From Phoronis pallida (lineage: Eukaryota > Phoronida > Phoronidae), in NCBI GenBank assembly GCA_028565715.1, contig JAOXYC010201018.1, positions 1 through 11,707 of the forward strand: 11,707 nt of DNA, written 5' to 3'. This document shows, in pieces, positions 8,801-11,707 of the stretch; the first letter of the stretch is position 1; each line of letters opens with the position of its first letter. The translations under genes were made by a program, and so were the position numbers. Below the pieces are notes generated by a model, which had not been told where the DNA came from, made no database searches, and was given only the letters and a program-made list of their open reading frames with translations.

Positions 8801-10750
8801 AAATCTACTTAAATTAATTATGTCATTTATTTGAATTCAGTTTATGATCAGTGGCTGTTTTGTTAGTAATAATGCAGCAGAAATAATTTTGCCTCAAAAA
8901 CCATGGCAACATTTCTTTTCTGGCCTAAAACAAATATCATCAACATTTTTGAAGGAAAAGAAGACTTTTGCTGCTACATACGCTTTCTGCATTTCCTCCC
9001 TCCTAGGGCCCTGACTGGGCATGGGGCCTGGTTGTGGGCGGCCGTCTGGTGGACTCTGGTCGTAGCCATACCCAGCTGGGTGCTCACTGTAGGGGCCAGC
9101 TCTCTGTGGGACCGGTCCTTCACGCGGACTACGCTGCTGTTTCTATAATGTAAATAATAATCCCATTTAAAAGTGACAGACAATGAACTGAACATTAGGG
9201 TAAAAAGACTTCAATGCTTATAATAAAATAAAATATTTAAAAACTCACAAACATGTTGGTATAAAGTGATGACTATTTATTGGACGTTCCGAGTAATAAT
9301 ATATGCCCAGTGCTTATATAGCGCTTTTTATTCAAAGCGCTTTACAATTCACAACATCATTACCTATCAGTACAGTCTCTTCTTCAGCAATAGGTAAAAA
9401 AAACAATGCTTATGTTACCATAGACTCTACTACAGCCCCTTCGACTCCGGTCGAGGGACTGTAACAATCGCGGGGGGTCTACCGAAAGTAGGGATCGGGT
9501 TACCGATAGTAGAGATTGTGATGCTTAAGCGGAGTGACGTCATCCGCATATACTTAGCCATACTGGATTAGCCCGCGATTGATTCAGTCTGTTGTTTTCA
9601 ACAACGGGCTGAGTTGAGTCTAATGTTACCATTGCAATAAAAATTTCTACTCGACTAAATAAGTCACTCATGCCAATCAAAATAAACAAACCTGTTCGAC
9701 AGTTGGATCACAGAATCGGAAGGCATGGTGACGACCAAACCTCACGATTTTACCATGCTGCAGTATCGTCGTCTCGAATATCCTCTGGCCATCTACGTAA
9801 GTTTCTGACTCTTTGCTGGTAGGTGTTACTGTGACGATTCCCTCAGTGTGAGCAATGACGCAGTGTCGCGGCTGAATGGTGGGCCCGAACAGCTGAAGAT
9901 GCTGACCACTGGTGGAGATACTGCCAATCTCTGTCACGTTCAGAGACAGGAAGTGACGCTTGCCCTGTTTCAGTTCCGAACCATCTGTGGAGTGAAGCAA
10001 ACATTAAATTTGAACAAAAGTGAGTAAAAATAATAAAAGTTAGAGATGTAATTGAATACTCTTTAAGTTGGGAACTGTCTGTTAAACATCTTTTAATTTT
10101 AAAACACATTAAAATGTCCACTCTGGAGCTGACGTAAAGATATTAAAACTATTAAAATCCCTAGCTTTCGAATTTTATTCTTCTTCAGAGGATAGTACAT
10201 CACAGAATGAACATAAATAACAAAGACTTTGTTATTTATGTTCATTCTGTGATGTACTATCCTCTGAAGAAGAATAAAATTCGAAATCTAGGGATTTTAA
10301 TAGTTTTAATATCTTTACATCTGCTCCAGAGTGGACATTTTAATGTATTTTATGATTTTAACGCTGGCAATCGGCCATTTTATTACTATTTAATTTTAAA
10401 TGTTCGTAACAACATTGCATTTAGTCTCATAATCAAAAGCAACAATCCAGATTTTAAAGCAGTTATGTATGGCTTAAATCGAATCTTTATGCTATTTTGC
10501 AGACAATATCATCTTAAAACTGACAGACACCATGGCTGTAAAACAGTGGTGTCTATAGGTCCATGAAAATTATCCACAATAAAATTCCAGAATCCCTTTC
10601 ACTCACCAGGATTTAGTTCCAATAAGAAAGGTAGTTTGTCATTTTCTTGTTGTCCTTCGGGAGGGAAGCCTGTGTCCTCGTGTAAACCTGACCTCGGACG
10701 ACGCTTCTTACGAGCTTCTGAACGCTTACGTATATGAAAGGTGACTGAAC
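2763..10750 (-). CDS. AFDN: Afadin/canoe orthologue, internal part: 10 exons, 596 codons
   Basis: Joined exons on the minus strand: 10750-10607, 9984-9692, 9142-8982, 8565-8501, 7216-7011, 6167-5942, 4412-4147, 3863-3702, 3330-3150 and 2848-2763 (1790 nt, open throughout). Afadins link nectin cell-adhesion receptors and Ras/Rap GTPases to F-actin at adherens junctions. Seen here: basic linker (residues 1-40 of this fragment), FHA domain (about 41-140), proline-rich linker (146-210), DIL domain and flanks (about 222-567), and a following strand-rich piece (568-596). Hallmarks include VHFKLSPTYVLYMA, ALAFWMANASELL, RRCRVNAALTIQLFSQLFHF and LQLPFLLPEDGYSCD, which I recognise as afadin-specific. 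Intron phases in gene order are 1,0,2,1,0,1,0,0,1, with phase 1 before the first exon and phase 0 after the last. Known family members also carry two N-terminal Ras-association domains, a PDZ domain and an actin-binding tail; these are outside the window. No internal stop, frameshift or broken splice site is seen, so it looks functional. Confidence 0.95.
3150..3330 (-). CDS. AFDN: Afadin exon I: end of DIL and following conserved segment
   Basis: The acceptor is cccttccaatag|GTGTCA and the donor ACAG|gttagc. Sixty codons plus one base. Protein: VSVAANTADELTRSEGRDV, then LEEEPDLQLPFLLPEDGYSC, DIVKGVPNGLPEFLEPL. NTADEL.R..GR, (E/D)PDLQLPFLLPEDGYSCD and (I/V)PNGL.EFL.PL are strongly conserved in afadins, placing this just before the PDZ domain. 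The join to the previous exon gives ESV-VSVAANTADEL in phase 0, as in the family. The reverse strand also shows an open frame over this exon, which is a shadow. Confidence 0.96.
3331..3701 (-). other. AFDN: Afadin intron between exons H and I
   Basis: A 371-bp intron with gtatgt donor and aatag acceptor, phase 0. I see no repeat, RNA gene or second exon in it. Confidence 0.85.
3702..3863 (-). CDS. AFDN: Afadin exon H: DIL domain, C-terminal block
   Basis: The acceptor is cattatttag|GCGGCC and the donor GTG|gtatgt. It has exactly 54 codons with phase 0 on both sides. The protein runs AAHLLQSPKSSPDDIASISS, TCFKLNSMQLRALLENY, then PQDLIESV. It matches the afadin pattern PDDI..I.STCFKLNS.QL.ALL.NY and IP.DLIE.V. 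Because it is symmetric (162 bp, phase 0/0), skipping would keep the frame but delete conserved helices of the DIL bundle. There is no direct sign that it is skipped. Confidence 0.95.
4147..4412 (-). CDS. AFDN: Afadin exon G: DIL domain core
   Basis: The acceptor is ctatattacag|GGGATG and the donor TTCAG|gtacaa. Two bases complete a Gly codon, then 88 codons begin DVIHTLSSAMSLLRRCRVNA. This is the most conserved part of the DIL domain: QLFSQLFHFVNMWLFNQLV resembles the same helix in myosin V cargo domains (QLFSQ.F.FIN..LFN). It goes on IEAWAEKQGLELAADCHLCR, an afadin-specific motif. DIL domains form a helical bundle used for protein binding. The exon is CpG- and GC-richer than the flanking introns, as its codons use many third-position G or C. 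Confidence 0.96.
5104..5189. mobile_element. Small TIR element (MITE-like), TA target duplication
   Basis: TACCGTAAAACCC at 5104-5116 is matched by the inverted GGGTTTTATGGTA at 5177-5189 (12 of 13). The outer TA on each side fits a TA target-site duplication, leaving an element of about 82 bp with 11-bp terminal inverted repeats. TA duplications with short TIRs are typical of non-autonomous Tc1/mariner-type elements. No internal coding sequence. The family assignment is inference. Confidence 0.55.
5284..5342. repeat. Near-perfect inverted repeat (hairpin), 26-bp arms
   Basis: The arms 5290-5309 and 5317-5336 are perfect complements over 20 bp (GAATAATAAATTTCTCAAAA against its inverse), with a 7-base loop TGACGAG. 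After one mismatch the pairing continues five more bases (GTCAT with ATGAC). In intron RNA it would make a stable stem. It may be part of a larger repeat reaching about 5434, where another imperfect inverted repeat lies. Confidence 0.8.
5704..5748. repeat. Perfect 15-bp inverted repeat
   Basis: TAAATAATTATGAAT at 5704-5718 pairs with ATTCATAATTATTTA at 5734-5748 with a 15-base spacer. AT-only composition makes a chance origin more likely than for the longer repeats. A short direct repeat CTGAATAT lies on either side (about 5693 and 5787). Confidence 0.6.
5894..5912 (-). promoter_or_regulatory. CTCF-like motif 30 bp past the exon F donor
   Basis: TAGTGCCACCTATTGGCCA; read on the minus strand it has CCAATAGGTGGCAC, close to the bilaterian CTCF core (CC A S Y AG R K GGC R S), with one mismatch over 14 positions by my count. 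It is within intron, just downstream of a splice donor in the sense of transcription. This is a motif match only; it could also be part of a dispersed repeat. Confidence 0.3.
5942..6167 (-). CDS. AFDN: Afadin exon F: DIL domain, first conserved block
   Basis: The acceptor is ctgtgctttcag|GAAAAC and the donor GATG|gttagt. It has 75 codons plus one base. The protein begins ENSDNAGALAFWMANASELL and continues HFFKQDRD, DSQDILAEAIQMAFRELVQC, SDLYRAMPAFFSDRDDDDD. It matches the afadin DIL block ALAFWMANASELLxFxKQDRD, (M/A)FxxLVxCxQS and MPAF. The last five codons before the splice site form an Asp run encoded by GAY codons, mostly GAT repeats, which continue up to the donor. The counterpart in known afadins is also acidic here. 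Confidence 0.95.
6168..7010 (-). other. AFDN: Afadin intron between exons E and F, mostly LINE-derived
   Basis: An 843-bp phase-0 intron with gtagga donor and ctttcag acceptor. Roughly 6262-6805 is a LINE 3' fragment in the opposite orientation to the gene. The rest (6168-6260 and 6806-7010) is AT-rich, with nothing else recognised. Confidence 0.85.
6262..6805 (+). mobile_element. 5'-truncated LINE 3' end (CR1/L2/jockey-like)
   Basis: The frame 6244-6525 (plus) reads RIVLGVKGLYRDTP, then WKTLEQGRKYHRNCMIYK, IIHFGPAYLNNN and HQTHTYSTKNSVNSSLKIP. This is the pattern I know from the C-terminal end of reverse-transcriptase ORF2 proteins of CR1/L2/jockey-type LINEs (ARI..G....TP...L, W..L..RR..H....MYKI..G..P.YL, YSTR......LP). 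It stops at 6523-6525; the usual closing part (a KSF...WN.LP..IR-like stretch) is not seen, so the ORF end is probably deleted. A 3' UTR-like stretch follows, ending with a GGCACTGAAGGGGCCACCC block and a (TAAA)n tail at 6788-6804. It is dead on arrival: no endonuclease, no RT catalytic core, antisense to the host gene. Confidence 0.72.
7011..7216 (-). CDS. AFDN: Afadin exon E: N-terminal part of the DIL region
   Basis: The acceptor is cttctatccacag|GTGAG and the donor ACAT|gtagga. It completes a Gly codon, then has 68 codons starting ESAFLAALITEVNGAAVHFK. The segment continues LSPTYVLYMAVRCRI, SRNARPDV, SERVHRLTSLLNKIAGMVQ. These are afadin hallmarks (AFLxAxIxxxNxxxVHFKLSPTYVLYMAxR, RPD, (T/S)ERxH, NK). 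The stretch at the 3' end, QQAIH joined to ENSDNAGALAFW, is a few residues shorter than the vertebrate sequence I know at this place. A micro-exon in the following intron cannot be excluded, but the phase-0 join is already open and sensible. Confidence 0.93.
7217..8500 (-). other. AFDN: Afadin intron between exons D and E
   Basis: A 1284-bp phase-1 intron with gtatta donor and ccacag acceptor. Mostly AT-rich sequence without recognisable repeats or RNA genes; open frames on the plus strand at 7616-7932 have no motif. A CpG-rich patch at about 8193-8316 stands out and is listed separately. Confidence 0.75.
8193..8316. other. CpG-dense patch inside an AT-rich intron
   Basis: I count about 16 CpG dinucleotides in about 125 bp, against very few in the rest of this intron. 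It includes the near palindrome AACGAATTCTCGTT (8209-8222). A minus-strand open frame (8315-8127) crosses it, but the translation is not recognisable. It could be an unmethylated regulatory element, a young insertion, or chance. Confidence 0.4.
8501..8565 (-). CDS. AFDN: Afadin exon D: short linker into the DIL region
   Basis: A 65-bp exon. The acceptor is ttttatcttgcag|ACCTGG and the donor GGAG|gtatta. It contributes one base to a split Ala codon, 21 full codons and the first base of a Gly codon. The protein reads PGEFPQRPEEPLPASLEYRD. The LPASLEYR(D/E) segment matches the conserved LPA(S/I)xEFRE stretch just before the globular DIL region of afadins. Only one frame is open in phase with both neighbours. 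This small exon would be easy to miss with length-based gene finding. Confidence 0.88.
8566..8981 (-). other. AFDN: Afadin intron between exons C and D
   Basis: A 416-bp phase-2 intron with a strong gtatgt donor and cttgcag acceptor. AT-rich; I see no repeat or RNA gene in it. Confidence 0.85.
8982..9142 (-). CDS. AFDN: Afadin exon C: proline/glutamine-rich linker
   Basis: The acceptor is cattatag|AAACAG and the donor AAAGC|gtatgt. Fifty-three codons plus two bases encode a low-complexity, probably disordered linker: QQRSPREGPVPQRAGPYSEH, then GYGYDQSPPDGRPQPGPMPS and a charged end RREEMQKA. It joins the FHA exon in phase 0 and the next exon in phase 2, and only the gtatgt donor gives that phase. 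Known afadins also have a poorly conserved linker between FHA and DIL, so I assign it by position and phase, not by sequence similarity. Tyrosines at PYSEH and GYGYDQ and several SP sites are possible phosphorylation points (inference). It is clearly more GC-rich than the surrounding introns. Confidence 0.82.
9300..9600. repeat. Composite dispersed repeat with AGCGCTTT hairpin and CpG-rich half
   Basis: The left part has CAGTGCTTATATAGCGCTTT and AAAGCGCTTTACAATTC; AGCGCTTT at 9320-9327 is inverted at 9334-9341. I recognise this TATAGCGCTTT...AAAGCGCTTTACA pattern as a dispersed repeat in many marine invertebrate genomes. The right part (about 9435-9585) is CpG-rich, holds two similar 21-bp units (TACCGAAAGTAGGGATCGG at 9480 and TACCGATAGTAGAGATTG at 9501) and is bounded by CAATCGCGGG (9465-9474) and its inverse CCCGCGATTG (9572-9581). 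That boundary suggests a short TIR-like element, but no target duplication is clear. Confidence 0.5.
9535..9542. promoter_or_regulatory. Perfect CRE-type octamer TGACGTCA
   Basis: The full palindromic CREB/ATF site TGACGTCA lies in GCGGAGTGACGTCATCCGC (9530-9548), inside the CpG-rich half of the composite repeat. An 8-mer alone is weak evidence of function. Confidence 0.2.
9692..9984 (-). CDS. AFDN: Afadin exon B: FHA domain
   Basis: The acceptor is cttcactccacag|ATGG and the donor CAG|gtttgt. It completes the split Asp codon and adds 97 codons. It encodes nearly the whole FHA beta-sandwich: DGSELKQGKRHFLSLNVTEIG, LQLFGPTIQPRHCVI, GIVTVTP, ETYVDGQRI, LQHGKIVRFGRHHAFRFCDP. The afadin-type pattern FGPxIQPxHC, VTVTP and ETYV(D/E)GQRI is plain. 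Canonical phosphothreonine-binding FHA residues are not conserved: the GR turn reads IGS, the SxxH serine position is Gln (QPRH), and the NGT asparagine is not there (ETYVDG). This agrees with afadin FHA domains generally. The in-frame ATG at the exon start is an internal Met read in another phase context, not a start, because the exon joins in phase 1. Confidence 0.95.
9985..10606 (-). other. AFDN: Afadin intron between exons A and B, with a large palindrome
   Basis: A 622-bp phase-1 intron with a consensus gtgagt donor and ctccacag acceptor. About 250 bp of it is the palindrome at 10100-10352. A smaller hairpin (AGACACCA...TGGTGTCT) lies near 10526-10556. The remainder is AT-rich with nothing recognised. 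Confidence 0.85.
10100..10352. repeat. Long palindrome, about 120-bp arms, 1-base centre
   Basis: The arms 10106-10225 and 10227-10346 are exact reverse complements in register around A10226, with only three mismatched pairs that I can find (in GAGCTGACG/CATCTGCTC, two pairs; and CTAGCTTT/AAATCTAG, one pair). Weaker AT pairing extends to about 10100 and 10352. There are no indels between the arms. Arms of about 97% identity with essentially no spacer indicate a recent origin, either a fold-back element or a replication-born inverted duplication. The open frame across its right half (10207-10566) is a by-product. Confidence 0.93.
10607..10750 (-). CDS. AFDN: Afadin exon A: basic linker and first FHA strand
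   Basis: The acceptor reads ttatag before 10750 and the donor is CCTG|gtgagt. The exon starts with two bases of a split codon, has 47 full codons and ends with the first base of an Asp codon. It opens SVTFHIRKRSEARKKRRPRS, a strongly basic cluster, then a Gly/Pro/Glu-rich spacer, then KLPFLLELNP. The latter matches the KLPYLxEL(S/N)P entry into the afadin FHA domain. In known afadins this region follows the second Ras-association domain. Both flanking introns are phase 1, so the 144-bp exon is symmetric and could be skipped without a frameshift, at the cost of the first FHA strand. The basic run could bind acidic lipids or act as a nuclear-localisation-like signal; that is inference. Confidence 0.88.
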
Positions 10751-11503
10751 CTATAACATAGAAATTGAAGTTCTTGAACTTACAGTGTTTATAAACTCAT
10801 AACTCTTAGGTGTAATCGTATTCAAATCCAATCCTAGGTTTTATGCAATTTAGATAGCTATGGCCCTAAAGCGCATTTGAAAAATATGTACCTTTCCTCA
10901 TTTTTTATACGAACAGCCGAAAATTACTAATAATAATAATGACGATTTTTTATATACAGCTTTATTACAAAGCGGTTTATAACTATCTGACTATTTGTGT
11001 TCACAAAGATAGAGTATACAAGTCATGTGATATCCAGTATGACCAAACTCTGTCTTACATAGCCTTGCCCATTAGTTCAATGCCATTTGCATTTTTGATA
11101 TTACATTCAATCTTACCTTTAAAGGGAGTCTGTAGAATTGCTAATGGACACTCAATGTCATTCAATATTTCTTCCTTCCCCTGTCCGCCATATTTATCAC
11201 TTGACTGCACCTGTGAATTTTAATTGAAGGTAAAATATTAGGTCATCAAGAATTTTGGAGTATTAATTGAAAATGTAAATCATGTTGAATGGATTGAAAA
11301 CAGGAACAGAGACTGGATCCGTATTCTTTACCATCATGAAAGACAAAAGACTCTCAATAACTTGGTGCAAAAGTCATTTTCTTCTGAGCAAACCATCTGA
11401 ATTATTCAGAGGTTGTTTCATTCTTTTACAGAATGAAACAAACTTGGTGAATGGCATAAGGGATAAATTCCTTTTGCCATTCCCCCAGAATGTATTAATG
11501 TAT

Positions 11504-11707
11504 TATGATGAATTTAAGTCAAATACTGGAACTTACTTATTAAAACGTGACGTTGCGTCTATATCGCATGGACTTCAGGCGGACTAGTGATGATGTTTCC
11601 TAGTCTGACCGATAGGTGGCGCATTGGTCTGCCTGAAGTCCATGCGATATGGACGCAACGTCACGTTTTAATAAGTAAGTTCCAGTATTTGACTTAAATT
11701 CATCATA
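11504..11707. repeat. Long inverted repeat cut by the window edge
   Basis: The left arm 11504-11584 and right arm 11627-11707 are reverse complements over 81 bp with about two mismatches (at 11560/11651 and 11581/11630), around a 42-base loop (11585-11626). The pairing is still perfect at the last base of the window, so the arms probably extend past 11707 and left of 11504 would pair with unseen sequence. No open reading frame of note. It may be a fold-back or MITE-type element. Confidence 0.92.
11608..11626 (+). promoter_or_regulatory. CTCF-like motif in the loop of the edge inverted repeat
   Basis: CCGATAGGTGGCGC at 11609-11622 fits the CTCF core (CC A S Y AG R K GGC R S) at about 12 of 14 positions. 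It shares ATAGGTGGC with the motif at 5894-5912 (read on the minus strand). Motif match only. Confidence 0.25.

Larger units (their letters stand above)
9143..9691 (-). other. AFDN: Afadin intron between exons B and C, repeat-derived middle
   Basis: A 549-bp phase-0 intron with gtttgt donor and attatag acceptor. The edges are AT-rich; the middle (about 9300-9600) looks like fused repeat fragments and is more GC- and CpG-rich. Confidence 0.8.
10751..11707 (-). other. AFDN: Afadin intron upstream of exon A (partial)
   Basis: The acceptor is at 10751-10752; the donor is beyond the right edge. I found no Ras-association exon in it. It contains a short TAA run (10928-10939), a 12-bp hairpin (11413-11424 with 11430-11441) next to TCTGAATTATTCAGA (11396-11410), and the edge inverted repeat. 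Open frames on the plus strand (10939-11223, 11282-11587) have no recognisable motif. Confidence 0.7.

Noticed and set aside
8974-8981. Alternative donor TAT|gtagca for exon C, a few bases downstream of the one chosen
   Set aside because: It would leave phase 0, which puts a stop (TGA) early in exon D. The gtatgt donor at 8981 gives the right phase and a better consensus.
8903-9148. 81-codon open frame on the plus strand
   Set aside because: It is the antisense shadow of the proline-rich exon C.
9984-9984. ATG at the start of exon B as an alternative translation start
   Set aside because: It is out of the FHA reading frame at that position (the exon enters in phase 1) and follows a good acceptor; the frame continues from exon A as NPDGSEL.
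10207-10566. 119-codon open frame on the plus strand
   Set aside because: It starts at the centre of the palindrome and reads through its right arm into AT-rich intron. The translation is low in complexity with no motif, and it lies between two proven exons of the opposite strand.
11282-11587. 101-codon open frame on the plus strand
   Set aside because: It ends inside the left arm of the edge inverted repeat and has no recognisable domain.

Overview
This window is AT-rich, intron-rich animal DNA holding the middle of one gene on the minus strand. Ten exons between 10750 and 2763 encode 596 consecutive residues of an afadin/canoe orthologue (AFDN). Every intron has GT..AG ends, and the reading phase is kept across all nine internal junctions. 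The exons run from a basic linker (after the second Ras-association domain in known afadins), through a forkhead-associated (FHA) domain and a proline-rich linker, into the dilute (DIL) domain and the segment after it. The start, both Ras-association domains, the PDZ domain and the C-terminal tail lie outside the window: upstream exons to the right of 11707, downstream exons to the left of 1.

The compact exons (65 to 293 bp), the 0.3 to 1.5 kb introns and the intronic repeats (an AGCGCTTT hairpin repeat, short TIR elements, a CR1/L2-like LINE tail) suggest an invertebrate, probably marine. The sequence alone does not settle whether it is a deuterostome, a lophotrochozoan or something else.

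Layout from left to right: 1-2762 is intron with a diverged tandem dimer near the start. Positions 2763-4412 hold four exons for the DIL domain and the region after it. Positions 4413-5941 are a repeat-bearing intron with a small TIR element, hairpins and a CTCF-like site. Exon 5942-6167 follows. Positions 6168-7010 are an intron mostly filled by a LINE 3' end in the opposite orientation. Exon 7011-7216 is followed by a 1.28 kb intron with a CpG-rich patch. Exons 8501-8565, 8982-9142 and 9692-9984 (FHA) come next. An intron with a near-perfect 250-bp palindrome precedes exon 10607-10750. The final 957 bp are intron ending in another long inverted repeat that the window edge cuts.

No tRNA, rRNA, CRISPR array, bacterial operon or second host gene is visible. 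The most notable non-genic items are the two long, nearly perfect inverted repeats, the LINE relic with readable reverse-transcriptase C-terminus, and two CTCF-like motifs, one of them in the loop of the edge inverted repeat. I do not see evidence of an unknown protein system.
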